64,000 bases of DNA from Sipunculus nudus (Eukaryota > Annelida > Sipuncula > Golfingiida > Sipunculidae), in the NCBI GenBank assembly GCA_026874595.1, contig CM049313.1:44360659-44424658 (forward strand). The letters run 5' to 3'. Shown here piece by piece: positions 1 to 13,900 of the stretch; the stretch's first letter is position 1; each line of letters starts with the position of its first letter. Made by a program: the position numbers and the translations under genes. Below the pieces are notes generated by a model that saw only the letters and a list, made by a program, of their open reading frames with translations, searched no databases and had not been told where the DNA came from.

Positions 1-1483
1 GTGAACAGGAGCCAATGTAGTCCGTTAAAATGCGTTGGATTTTGTGTTAAGTTGTTATATATTTATCATGTAAAACGAATTAACTTTTCGACTCTTTTAC
101 CTTATTTATGCTGAAATACCGTGGGTGGCGTCTTATCGGCACTGCTGGACAGTACATTCTTCCATGGTACACTTTCCGTGGTTATGGCTGCGTTTTGTGT
201 TCGTTAGACATCAGTGACATCACAGAGACGTCACAGTGATCGGTCGCGCGTCACTTTCAATTGACTGACGTCATATGTTTGACTGGCTTTTTTATTATCA
301 GTTCTCAGACAAGGAATAATTCGTAAACGCTGTAATCTGTTTTGTCATATTTTAGCTCCTGCAACCTTTGGACAAGAAAGGTTAACACTGCTTTACACGT
401 ATGAAAAATTATCCCAGAAAAACATGTTGACACGGGTACTGGGACGTACTATATATAGGTGCATAATATATACGAGGCTGAACTTCAGCAAGTTAGAGGA
501 ACCCACAATTTTAGCTCAGCTGACGTCTGACTAGTTACGGTTAATCGTCCGTCCGTTTATTTCGTGTTAAATAATTAAAGAGAATTTGGTACCTGGAGTA
601 AATCCACCTTTGAATATAAAGTATATTTTAACAGTGTAACTGGTTTGACTATAAAGACAACGGCCGTAATATTCTATTGTTATGTTAAGGTCCGATATAT
701 TTTGCCGTTTCCGGAAGTCTTCAGCCATGTGTAATCTGGAGTGAGGTTCCTTAATAGAAGCTTGCAGTAACCACTACTGTCTTGTGTTTTTTTGCCATAA
801 TATATAGACTGTCAGTTATGAAATGCGGGACAGGCCACCACAGTACCAGGCTTCACTTGTCAAGTAGTTCGGTCCTTCCAACAGTGCCCAAACAGAAGAG
901 ATTCGTTTTGAGTAGAAACGACCCCTGGCGGGAGGATGTATTGGTGCAAGAGCGGTAGCGGCACCTGGCGTCTGTTGGAGAGACTACATCATGACGTTAT
1001 CGGCATCGCCCCTCCTCGCCAGAGCCACGTGCTTGCTTCTGGCGTCTCGCAAGAAAACCTAATATTTTATTTATTTTGATAAATAAAGCACCCGCCTGTG
1101 TAACAGTTGGTGTAGGTGTGCTACAAATTTACAAAAATAAGGCCACACACAACGCTGTACGGACTCTGGGAACAAAAAAATGCCGCCAGCGGGCGCATGG
1201 AATTTAGCAAACTTGCCAAGAATCACCAAAAATGGTTCGATAGCCTACATGAAATGGTGTATAGGATCAACGCAATATTTGGTCCATTTCCATACCTTTA
1301 AGATTTCTTAGAGGGATTTTGTACCATAGCATGAATTAGCAACATTACCACGTACCTCAATATATATATATAAATAAAATATATTTACAGATATTAGGTG
1401 CGGCGCTACCGTAGAACAATAGATTTTGATTTGTATGGCCTATGAAATTTTAAAAATATGTGTAAAGTAAACACACACATATG

Positions 1484-1486
<3 letters not shown>
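1..1486. other. Upstream non-coding region
   Basis: No convincing gene is visible. A 61-codon open frame at 1116-1301 has no recognisable domain and no usable splice context. The stretch could hold the promoter or 5' exon of the astacin gene, but no signal-peptide exon could be identified. Confidence 0.5.

Positions 1487-1534
<48 letters not shown>
1487..1534. repeat. (TA)n microsatellite
   Basis: An uninterrupted AT dinucleotide run of about 48 bp, preceded by a short CA-rich stretch at 1470-1485. Confidence 0.95.
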
Positions 1535-1536
<2 letters not shown>

Positions 1537-4358
1537 ATGATCAATGTAGTTCGAGACATTCATACATAAACATGGTATTAATTTAACTTCAGTTAGCTTT
1601 AGTATAATCGAAAGAAGACTCACCAAGCCTTCAAGTAGTGAGTTAGCGGAAAATTGTATAAAAATCTTCAAGTAATCTAAACAGTATTGTTAGGTTGATT
1701 GAAATCACTCGGGCAAAGCTTATTCCGGAGTCACAAAGATTGATAGTGAGTATATACTGAAGAGTATATACTAATACCGGCGACGTTTAATTAAAAAACT
1801 GATGGACTTTCAAAGCCAGTTCCTCTTACAGCGCCCATCTTAAAACATCTCCGCCAGGTGGCTTGGTATTAGAGCGGCGGTTCCACGGGAAGGGAGGTTC
1901 GGGATAAGCTCCCCCCCCGTTGGAACATAACATTTCGAGATCTCTAGATAATTTTTTTTTCGCAACAATTTTTTTTTTGCGAAATTTTATGTCGAGATCT
2001 CGTGATGTTAAGTCGAGATCTCGAGTTAATATTTCACATTTGTACCAACCCTTCGATGCTGAATTGACATAAATTATAGCAACGTTTAAAGGACAGTATA
2101 CGTTAAGAGTGCTTACTATTCAATTATAAAAAAAACAAAGACCATGTATACTGTGTTTAACTGAATGGTAATAATATATTATTCATTAAAAATCAATCAA
2201 GTTTGTATTTCCCCTGAGATAAGGCGAGGTGAAGAAAAGTTCAATATAAAAATTCAATATTTAATTATTCATATCCGTAAGGAAGATGTCAAAGCCTAAA
2301 GAGACTTTAACATTCAACCTGAACGGTGGATCCAAAGCCATGGCGGAGAAATCACTCAAATAGAAATGTTTAGGTCTGCATGCATGCATTGTGGCTACCT
2401 TTTTATTTTAAAAATGCAAACAAATACGAGCTTGGTATGGAAACACACTTTTTGTACAATTTTTCAGCTTTTGTTTTTATGGAAATGGTGGTTTGTTTTA
2501 TGGCATATGTATTTGACCATCATAAATGAAAATATTCTAAAGTAATTACTACTATAGCTCAGATAACCTTTATTCAACCTTTCTTCATAAATGATTTATA
2601 TTTATGAATAAACGGTTTAAATATTTCGATCATCTCTCATCATGATTTTCCTTCAGTAAAATGCTTTGCTTTGGTCTCGAAGTCACTATTCACCTGCCTT
2701 TTTTTTATAGAATTTTTGTTATACCGACTAACTCTACATATACACATTTAAGAAGTGAAGGAAATCCTTGCTGGGAAAGGGTATTATAACGCCACTTTGA
2801 CGTATAAACATTTTTATCAACAGGCTACAGGTACACAAGGTGCTTGAGCCAGAGTTCACATAAATATAAAAACATGTAACCGAGTTATCGAAAGATCCCT
2901 AGTTGATGTTCGTTAGCAATATTGTGAAGCAATGCAATATTTGTCATTTACAGAACTTTGTACCCTCTGAATTGAAGCCAGATGTTATTGCCGGAAGTCA
3001 CGATCGGTGGCCATTTTTGCACCCCCCCCCCCCAACCCGAGCAATGTTATAAATACGTTGATACAAATAAAAGGCACCGCCTTTACGAAACATTATCTCT
3101 GGGTCTCGAGATAAATATTTTTTTCTGTGTCCTAAATCAGCCACCGTAATAATGAACGTCGAACAGTATAATCTTTAAAATTCAGCCGAGCAGTTCGCAA
3201 TATTATTCATAATAAATTGGTTGTCTATTTGACCTTTTCAATGTTGTTAAATATATTGGAATGTTTGCATGAATCTGTGATTTTATTTTATGATAATCAT
3301 GAATAATTGAAGGAATTTTTTCATCGTTTAGCACTTGTGCTAACTTCTCATGCATGTTCATCTCTATATATATGATTTTATTTGAAATAGATTATATATC
3401 CAAGTCTTATTTTTATTTATAAATTGGTTGATACAAAAAAATTAATGAACATACAGATCATTTTATTGTGTTACAATACACTCCCCACAAATAATGCTTG
3501 TTCAAGAGAGTATTTATTTGCTGGGTTCGTTTGACTTCCGCCGGGCAATTTATTTTATGTATTTATCGGAGTTGATTGACGGACTTTTATGAAATAATGT
3601 GGTGAGCTAGAAATATTAACCCAAAACGTTTTAGTAGCTGTAGGACAAACATAATATTTTTATTTAAAGATTCTTAACTATTGGAAAAAGGGAAAACGAA
3701 TCCGTTTTTGTTTACTTGTATATATGATGGGAACCTTTGATTATCAATTTCACAGGTGAGCACACCTGTGATGCAAAAATCGTGTCGATGTACATTGCTT
3801 CACATTTCTCTTGGCATGAATTAGATTCTTACTTGTGCTACAAACTGTAAATTCCAAAAATAAAAAATACGTTTAATATGTATTATCACACCTTTCAGTG
3901 TATACATCAACTTTTTTTCTCAACTTTGTCCATGTTTGTCCATATATATATATTATATATGTGCAAAATAAATTTAACATATTTTATTTTGCACATATGC
4001 ACCCCTTTACAGTGATTTTACGTTTTGAAAAAATATCAGATCGTATATAAAGTATAGAAATGCAAAAGATGTATTTTGATATCTAGCCATAGAGCCATGG
4101 AGTAGAGCCATTGATAGCTTCATATCAGCAAAATGTTGAATGTTAGATTGAAACTAAGTGCTTACAACAGTGATACTGAGATGCTGCATGCCCATATCTA
4201 ATATCTTTTTCTCTCATTAATCAATAACTGTTGATTTTTATTGTTAAAAAAACAAAAACTCTTATTTATTACAGGTATAAAATAAACAAATTAAATTTCG
4301 CAAACATATATAAGGATTCACCAATCAGACCGTTTTGAACATCAAAAGTAAGCACTGC

Positions 4359-4359
<1 letters not shown>
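1535..4359. other. AT-rich non-coding region
   Basis: No gene is visible. A cluster of TCGAGATCTCGA-like palindromes lies at about 1935-2035, an 11-base C run at about 3024-3034 and a short TA tract near 3945-3960. A 25-codon frame starting at 2287 is unremarkable. Confidence 0.5.
1935..2035. repeat. Palindromic CGAGATCTCG cluster
   Basis: Three close copies of the self-complementary motif CGAGATCTC(G) lie near 1936, 1992 and 2012, with T9-10 and GCGAAA tracts between them. The arrangement could be the core of a short palindromic MITE, but no clear ends were found. Confidence 0.45.

Positions 4360-4426
<67 letters not shown>
4360..4426. repeat. (TA)n microsatellite
   Basis: About 33 TA dinucleotides in a row. 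The Ile-Tyr open frame running across it is a by-product of the repeat. Confidence 0.95.
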
Positions 4427-4433
<7 letters not shown>

Positions 4434-4821
4434 TATATGATTATGCAAAGTATCCACTGCCAGAACCCCTCTCATCCCCCTCCCCCCAAAATAAAAAAAA
4501 AAATATTGCGAAATCCGGGATTGTGTATTGCGTATTGTGTTAGTGTGTATACTGTATTTTGTTTGTATGCTGGTTGGTTTGTCTGTTGGCAATTTTATTT
4601 GTTTATAAATAATTATGGGTTTTTAGTGTGGCATCCTTGGAACAGTTATTAAAATTTTGAGATCGGGAACCATTTATATCACTGGCATTATGAGCGACAT
4701 CTTTTCTAGAACTCGCCTGTGATCCTACCAGATCATAGTTCCTCGCTTATTTTCTGTGTAGCACAAACCATGTGGCCTCGAATTAAATTTCCAGTTGACT
4801 ATATATATTTTATACATGCAG
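4427..4821. other. Non-coding stretch before first visible exon
   Basis: No coding signal. It ends in a T-rich tract and a CAG that serves as the acceptor of the exon starting at 4822. Confidence 0.5.
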
Positions 4822-4882
4822 GTATTGAGCTGTGCCAGAGCAATGGAAATTGATGAAGAAATAGCTGCCGCTGCCGAAACCG
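4822..4882 (+). CDS. Astacin gene exon a (propeptide start)
   Basis: A CAG acceptor and GTGAGT donor bound 61 nt that read [20 protein letters not shown] and end in phase 1, which fits the next exon. The acidic, Ala-rich content suits a propeptide just after a signal peptide. An ATG lies at 4816, but starting there gives no signal peptide, so an upstream exon is more likely. Confidence 0.6.
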
Positions 4883-4933
4883 GTGAGTAATAATCAGGAC
4901 ACACACACACACATCAACGCACGTCAACACACA

Positions 4934-4967
<34 letters not shown>

Positions 4968-7900
4968 CCTATAATCCATTATTCATAGAAAATTATATGT
5001 ATCTTTTCCTTTACAGCTGACTGGTATATTTTAGGCAGCAACAGGTGACTGCTACGTGGGCCAGCTTTGGTCTTCTCGGTCTTACAAACAGTAATTCGCG
5101 AGTCCCATCAGACGCTTAGCTCCAAGAACCGGCTGTCCGAACGCATGAATTAACCAAAGCGCATAACATATTTTAACATGATTATAAGTAATACATCTAC
5201 CCTCCCCCATATTAAAGTGTGTCGGAACTTCAAATGATGCGTATACGCTTTCGCATCTTTTCAAAGACAAGGCAATATCGTCACAAAGTAAATATATTCA
5301 TCTCATAATGCTTTAAATTATCATAATTAGCAAAACAACCTACTCCGACAAAGCCGGGATTTCAGCTGCTAACGAAATAGATTTGAAAGAAATATCACGA
5401 AAATGAGGTCGCACACATTTTTTTCCTGATTTTGCTGAAATTATAATAATAATTTGTGCAAAGGCGTAAGAAATATAGTATTGCCTGCAAATATAAATGT
5501 TATAACAAGATTTGTTGTCCGTAAAAAGAAGGCAAATATATGGTACGAAATAACCACCATACCTTTAAAAAAAGGCAAAGTTAATTAAGGCCAACCCAAG
5601 TAGGTTTCTCAAGCACTTGGTCAGGAATTAGTGCGGGCTGGAGATTTCTTTTACATGTTCATCATAGGTTTTTCTTCACATGATATTTCATATAATAAGG
5701 TACAAAATGATATTAACAGAAGTGTGCCGGGAGTGCTAGTAGGCGTTAAATATACCCAACTCTCGCATGCCGAACTATAGGGAAGGAAACGCCACTAGAC
5801 GCAAAGTAAGGGGCGTCTTTTCGGTATTTTCAGAGAGTAGTTTACTGTTTGCCAAGACTGGTGCGGGGGCGTGCCTGCCTATGTGTCAAGTCCGTTAGAC
5901 TATTGCTCGAGTCGCTGTGAACGCACTATCTGCCGTTTTGTTCAGCCTAGGTGTTACAGTAGCCCCTTTTTTATTGTGTGCAGCGGTCTTACAGATGATT
6001 GTTTTATTGTGCACACGGATGTTCCATGTGTTGTTGGCATTTTGTTTGTGTGCCACGCGTAGCTCGTGTTGTAGCGGCCTCGCCTTGCCGGATGTTGCAT
6101 TCTCGGTTTAATCCGCAGAGGTTGAACCCTAGATACACAGCGTTCTTTGTTATAGTATGTTCTTTGAACGTGTGTACTGTGTTAGATTCTTTAGATTGTT
6201 CGAGAAATAGAAGCTTCTCGGCTTGAGGTGAGAAGTTATAAATAGAGGGCTGTGTTTTAGAGCCTGGAGAGAGGTGAGAGAATATTCCAGCGGACACAGG
6301 CGTGTGTAAGTCAGTTTTTGGGACCTATTCCGATAAGTGCGGCAATTATAGATTTTCTTCAGATTTTCCTCTGGATTTGTAACGAATCTTATTTGGTCTT
6401 CAGTTTATTAACTGGATTGTTACAAGAGCTTTACATTGGACTGTTATTCTCCGAGAGAATTTGTGTGAACTTTTCATCCGGCTTATACATTTTAAAGAAC
6501 TTGTTGCTGTGACAGTGGTGGTATCCAGGTACTGAGCACTTTGCTTATTTTACTGTGTGATTGTATTGATTTGTTGTTATACTGCTGTTATACTGTGTAA
6601 TTGAATTGATTTAGTGTATTGTAATATTAGGGTTGTTTTAAGAATAAATTATAGTTATTTGTTAACAAAAAAAAAAAAAAAAACACTGACTTCTTTATTC
6701 ATTCCCCTAGACATTTCACGCTGCCAAGTGTTACAGAATCTGATTTTTTTTCTCCATTACAAAATTTATGTTAATCACGCATACGTGATCTGTTGATATT
6801 AGGTTCCGTAACATAAAATTGGGGGCTCTCGTCTGGGAGGCTTAATAGTTTTGAAAATTTATTAGGCCTTGACCTGGACACATTGGCTTATCATACATTG
6901 TTTACAAGATTACATACTGTTTACAATACATTGTTTACAGGATTTATCTCAGTGTTTTTTTTTGTTATTGTTTTTACATCTTAACATGGCAGATTTCAAA
7001 CCTGAGACATTTGTTGACGATCCGGACCCTGATCAACTTGAACAGTTGACAAAAGAACAGTTGTTGCATTTGGGACAACACTTAGGGCTAAATGTGAAAA
7101 AAGCTTTGCGAAAGCCTGATATCATTGCTAAAATCATGCAAGATCTTATTAGCAAAGGTTTAATTGAAGAGACTGAAATTGAAAGATAAAAAAATTATAG
7201 ACTTGCTATGCAATTAGAATTAAAAAAGTTGGAAATGCAACATGAGCTAGCATTAAAAGAGAAAGAAAAGGGAAAAGAAATTGAGTTAAAACGACTGGAA
7301 TTAGAAAAACTTAAACTAGAACATAGTCTACGTGCTGCCCCAACTCACAGTTTTAATGTTACTAAACACATAAGACTTGTCCCACCTTCAAGAAAAAGAG
7401 GTTGATAAATATTTCTTACACTTCGAGAAAGTAGCTGAAAATTTAAAATGGCCCAAGGAAAATTGGACTATGCCGTTACAAAGTGTATTGACTGGCAAGG
7501 CCAGAGAAATTTATACAGAGCTTTCAGTAGAAGCTGCCGCTGACTATGACCTGGTAAAACGGTTAACCCTAAAAGGTTATGCGTTAGTTCCAGAGGCTTA
7601 CCGCCAGAAATTCAGAAATTTGGAAAAGCGCAAAAATCAGACCTACGTCGAATTTGCTAGGAGTAAAGAGCAGTTGTATCGCTGGTGTAGTTTGTTACAG
7701 GTGCTCTTTTATTGTGTGACACGGGCGTAATTCGTGTTGTTGTTACATTTTATGTTTAATCTGTACTGGTTGAACTCTCGTTGTCATGTGAGCCTTGAGT
7801 TTTCACGCCTGGTCGTGGGTCACGTGATGAGCCTGTTATGTGTAGATACACAGCGATGTCTTTCTAGAGAATTCCTGAAACGCGTGTTTACTGTGGAGTA

Positions 7901-10900
7901 GGGTCCTTATAGACTGTTCGAGAAGTGGAAAATTCCCAGATTGGGATGTGAAGGTATATAAAGGGGCTGTTGTTTAGAACCAGAGGGCAGACAGCATAGC
8001 AGATACCAGCGGACGCAGTAGCGTTTGTCAGATTCTAAGACCTTATCCGACGAATGCGGCAATTATACATTTTTAAAGATTTTCTCCTGGATTTTATACA
8101 TCTGGACTTCAGTTTACTTTCTGTGTTGTTGCAAGAAATTTCCACTGGACTGTCATTCTCCGAGAGTTTACATTCAAAGGACTTATCGTGGTGACGGTGT
8201 TGGTATCGAGGTACTGTACCATTATCTTTCTGTGTGATTATATTGACTTGTCGCTATAACGCTGTTTTACTGTATAATTGTATTGATTTAGTCTATTGTA
8301 TTGTTAGGGTTGTTTTAAGGATAAATTATAGTTATTTGTTAACAAAAAAAAACACTGACTTCTTTATTCATTCCCCTAGACATTTACCGCTGCCTAGTGT
8401 TACCAAATCTAACTTTTTTAATCCCCGTTACAGAATTTGTGTTCATCACGCATACGTGATCTGTTGATATTAGGTTCCGAAACATATAATTGGGGGCTCT
8501 CGTCCGGGATGCTTAATAGTTTTCAAATTTATTAGGCCTTGACCTGGACATTGTTTTACCATACCTTGTTTACAAGATTACATATTGTTTACAGTACATT
8601 GTTTACAGGATTAATCTCAGAGGTTTTTTGTTATTGTTTGGACATCTTAACATGGCAGATTTCAAACCTGAGACATTTGTTGCCGATCCGGACCCTGATC
8701 AACTCGAACAGTTGACAAAAGAACAGTTGTTTCATTTGGGACAACACTAAGGGCTAAATGTGAAAAAAGCTGTGCGAAAGCCTGATATCATTGCTAAAAT
8801 CATGCAAGATCTTATTAGCAAAGGTTTAATTGAAGAGACTGAAATTGAAAGATCAAATATCATAGACTTGCTATGCAATTAGAATTAAAAAAGTTGGAAA
8901 TGCAACATGAGTTAGCATTAAAAGAGAGGGAAGAACGGTTAGAAACAGAAAGACTAGAAAGAGAAATAGAAAGAGGCAGACTAGAAAAAGAAAAAGAAAT
9001 TAAGTTAAAACAACTAGAGTTAGAAAGACTTAAACTAGAACATAGTCTAAGTGCTGCCCCAATTCACAGTTTTGATGTTACTAAACACATTAGACTTGTC
9101 CCACCTTTTCAAGAAAAAGAGGTTGATAAATATTTCTTACACTTTGAGAAGGTAGCTGAAAAATTTAAAATGGCTAAAGGAAAATTGATTGGACTTTGCA
9201 GTTGCAAAGTGTATTGACTGGCAAGGCCAGAGAAATCTATACAGAGCTTTCAGTTGAAGCTGCTGCTGACTATGACCTGGTAAAACGGTTAATCCTAAAA
9301 GGTTATGAGTTAGTTCCAGAGGCTTACCGCCAGAAATTCAGAAATTGGGAAAAGCGCAAAGAACAGACCTACGTCGAATTTGCCAGGACAAAAGAGCAGT
9401 TGTTTGATCGCTGGTGTAGTTCTAAAAATGCAATTAAGGATTATGACAATTTGCGCGAGTTCATTTTGCTTGAAGAATTTAAGCGCTGCATTAATGCAGA
9501 TGTTAAAACTTTTCTCGATCAGAAAAGTCCTGAAACACTTGACATTGCTGCTCAATTAGCTGATTATTCATTGACACACAAAATGTCCTTCACTAGCAAA
9601 TCAAACAGTCATTCACAAATAAAAATATAAAACAGTATGGTCAAAAAAAGCGTAGTCACCCAGTACTAGTAGTCCTGATAGTTCAGCAAAGCCCATAGCT
9701 ACACCTCAGTCCACGTCCAAGCCTGAATCCAACAAAGACCAGGCATTTTCAAAGAAAATCTGTAATTACTGCAAGAAGGAAGGTCATCTAATATCTGACT
9801 ACTGGAAACTTACGAATAAACCAAATAGCAGACCTTCTGGTTTTGTTTCAAAGTCTATGCATAGCATAATACAAGAGCCAGGCTCTTTTTATGTAAATAA
9901 GGGGTACAACTCCTTTATTGACTCTAATAAAGAGTTTGATGCTACGGAGGCCCAAGTGCCGTCTAAATCCAAAGTAGAATCCATAGCTTGCGGGGTAAAA
10001 ACCTCAGTTGATTCCTGCGAGGAATTAAATAAGGATGGGTCCTTTCAAGACTCCTGCGAAGAGTATTCTTTAAATAAGGCTAAGTCCTTTTATGACACTT
10101 GCGAGAGTATTTCAAATGAGGCCAGGTCCTCTTATGACAAACAGAAGTTTGTTTCTGCTGAGGAAAGTTCCTCTGTTGACTCCCATGAGGAGTTTGATTG
10201 TAAAAATGATGTAGATTCCTTTAAGGATTCTGAAAAAGAGTTTATGACCGACACTGTCAATGTCAGTTCTTTGTTTGATAAAACTGGGGTAGTAGATTCC
10301 TCTCCTGACTCTGAAATGGAGTTATTTGAGCCATTCATACATGATGGTTTTGTATCACTTTCAAGTGATTTTTCAGATTCTACCCCTGTTAGAATTTTGA
10401 GGGACACTGGTTCAGGCCAGACTCACATGTTAGCAAACACTTTGCCATTTTCTGGTAGGTCTTTTCCTGGTGCACATGCACTTGTTAATGGTGTGTTTCC
10501 AGACAGGCACACTTCAGTTCCGCTTCCCAGTATCCATTTAAAGTCAGATTTGATTTCTGGGAATATTACTGTGGGCAAAAGAACTACTTGACCTTTTAAG
10601 GGAGTTCAGTTGCTACTAGGCAATGATGTTGCAGGTGAAAAAGTATAGCCTGTACCAATAGTGACAGAAAAGCCGTCACTTTAACAGGACACTGATCCGG
10701 AAAGTCAGGAAATTCCTGGTTTGTATCCTTCACGTGCTGTAACTAGATCCATGGCCAAGAAAAACACACATGAGGATAATGGTCCAGATAAGAACACTCT
10801 TGGAGTCACTAGTGACTCGTCTAATGACTCGCCCGTACAGGATGCAGCATTCTCAAGGTCAGAACTTATCTCGGAACAGCATAAGGAACCTGATAATTCA

Positions 10901-13900
10901 TGTTTGTTTCCCAGGGCAGTTTCTAAAGATGAACTGTCACAGAACCCAGTTTGTTTCTATGTTAAAAATTGAATGCTTATGCGTAAATGGCGACCACCTG
11001 ATGTATGCGCTGATAATGAGTGGGCCATCGAACATCAAATAGTAATACCCAAAAGCTTTCGCAATGAAATTCTAAGCATGGCACATGAGGCTCCTTTGTC
11101 TAGCCACTTAGGTATAAATAAAACTTATCAGAAAGTTTGTACTGTTTCTATTGGCCTAACCTCAGGAAAGATGTTGTACAATATTGTAAATCATGCCATA
11201 CAGGCCAGATGGTAGGCAAGCCCAATCAGAATCCTCCTGGACCCCACTTAGGCCTATTCCTGCTTTCGAGGAACCATTCAGTAGGATTATTGTTGATTGT
11301 GTTGAACCACTGCCCTAAACAAAATCTGGACATGAATACTTGCTGACAATTATGATCGCATCTACCAGGGACCCTGAGGCAATACCATTGCGCAAAATTA
11401 ATGCCAAAGTGTTGACAAAGCTCTGACGAAGATTTTTACAACTTTTGGATCGCCAAAATCCGTCCAGTCTGACCAAGGGTCTAATTTTATGTCTGGCTTA
11501 TTCCAGCAAGTTATGCTTGAGCTAGGTATAAAACAATACAGCTCTTCGCCATACTATCCTGAAAGTCAGGGCGCCCTCGAGCGTTTTCACCAGACATTAA
11601 AAAAACATTATGAGGACATTGCTATGACACACAGAAAGACTGGGATGAAGGAATCCACCTATTGCTGTTTGCTGTCAGAGAATCCTTTCAAGAGTCCTTG
11701 GGTTTCAGTCCCTTTGAACTAGTTTTCGGACATATACCGCAACTGAACTTCCATTAAAACTACTTAAAGAAAAACTGTTGTGTGAAAATCCTGATTCTCT
11801 TAGTTTACTGCAGTATGTCTCAGACTTTCACACTAAACTACACAATGCTTGTGAGATTGCAAAGTCAAATCTAAAATCTGCGTAATGTAAAATGAAAACA
11901 AAGAATGATAAGCATACTGTAAGTAGGACGGTTGAGCCTAGTGAAAAGGTCCTTGCCTTACTTCCCATCTCTGATGTATTTTGGTCCTTACATTGTTGAC
12001 AAGAAAGCCAGTGATTTAAATTACATACTGTTGACACCAGATAGGCATGAGAAGAAACAACTGTGCCATGTTAACATGTTGAAACCATATGATGATAGAA
12101 ATAACACATCAGATGTTGTACAAAATGTAACTGCTGTAAATTGTGTAAACACTGACCCTGACCCAGTTAAAGCAGATACTGATTGTAAGTGTGATGTAGA
12201 CATTCAGTGTGGAACAGTACGATTAAAAAATATAGACGTGCTTAACAACCTGGATGCCAAACTGTCACACCTTACCGCACAACAACAACAAGACCTCAAA
12301 AACCGGCTGCGGGATCATGAACATTTGTTGAGTGACGTTCCAACGCGAACTACCATATGTGCCATGACGTCGATGTTTGCGAGGCAAGCGCAGTCAAGCA
12401 GCATCCTTATAGACTGAATCCAGGAAAGCTAAAGTATCTATAGGATGAGATTCAATGTTTGCTGGACAAAGATTTTATTAACCTAGTAAGAGTAACTGGA
12501 GTTCAACATATATTCTTGTGCCAAAACCTGATGGAAGTTACCGTATGTGCACAGATTATCGAAAACTAAACTCTGTCACCAAGACTGACACGTTCCCGAT
12601 TCCGAGGATCGATGATTGTTTTGATAGAGTCGGTAGCCCCAGATATGTCTCTAAGTTTGATTTGATAAAAGGATTCTGGCAAGTTCCGTTGACAGAACGA
12701 ACGAAAGAAGTGTCCGCATTTGTGACGCCGCAAGGAGTGTACCAGTATAAAATTATGCCGTTTGGCATCAAGAACTCGCCAGCCACGTTCCAGCGCCTCA
12801 TCCATATGGTTGTCAAGGACATTCAGGGCTGCGACGCATATATTGATGACCTTATCGTGTACAGCGACACCTGGGAGAAACATCTGCAAATTCTTCGCGA
12901 CCGCTTCGAAAGACTCAGTGAAGCACGTCTGACCGTCAACCTAGTATAATCTGAGTTTTGTCATGCACAAGTAACATTTTTGGGTCGTATTGTAGGGCAG
13001 GGTCAAGTAAAACCTGTTGATGCTAAAGAAGTGCTATTTCTGCATTTCCTAGACCAGAAAACAAAAAGCAAATAATGCGTTTTCTTGGTATGGTTGGGTA
13101 CTACAGGAAGTTTTGTCCAAATTTTTCTGCTGTAGTTGAACCTTTGACTTATTTGAAAGCAATTCTTCAAAGCTCACCAGTTTTGGTAGCTCCAGACTTT
13201 TCTGTACCCTTTAAGTTAGCTGTATATGTTAGAGATACTGCTGCTGGTGCTGTGTTTTTACAAGAAGGCAAAATGGCATAGATCATCCAGTTGGTTATTT
13301 CTCGAGAAAGTTTAATGCAAACCAAAAAAACTACTCCACTATTTAATAAGAATGTTTGGCTTTGATTTTGGCATTGCAACATTTTGAAGTTTATGTTACT
13401 TCATCAGTCAAGCCTATCATTGTCTTCAGTGATCATAATCCCCTCACGTTCATGAACAAGTTGAAGTGTAAAAATCAAATATTGTTTAGATGGAGTTTTT
13501 TCTTACAAGAATACAACCTTGATATCAAACATATTAAAGGGACAGAAAATGTGCTTTCTGATTGCTTATCGTGAGGTTTTTGAAATGTTGTAAACGAGAT
13601 GATTATGTAATGTTCTTTGCACGTGTGTACTTTGTTAAATTCTTTAGATTGTTCGAGAAATAGAAGCTTCTCGGCTTGAGGTGAAAAGTTATAATTAGAG
13701 GGCTGTGTTTTAGAGCCGGGAGAGAGGTGAGAGAATATTCCAGCGGACAGAGACGTGTGTAAGTCAGTTTTTGGGACCTATTCCGATAAGTGCGGCAATT
13801 ATAGATTTTCTTCTGGTTTGTAACGAATCTTATTTGGTCTTCAGTTTATTTTCTGGATTGTTACAAGAGCTTTACATTGGACTGTTATTCTCCGAGAGAA

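Noticed and set aside
1116-1301. 61-codon frame as a small gene
   Set aside because: No domain, no signal peptide and no phase-compatible donor into exon a.
2287-2364. 25-codon frame MSKPKETLTF... as a first exon
   Set aside because: Ends in a stop without a donor and is not a signal peptide.
4335-4652. Frame with Ile-Tyr run
   Set aside because: Created by the TA microsatellite. The same applies to frames at 22024-22357, 42350-42846, 45636-46111, 51299-51676 and 59075-59287 outside the named exons.
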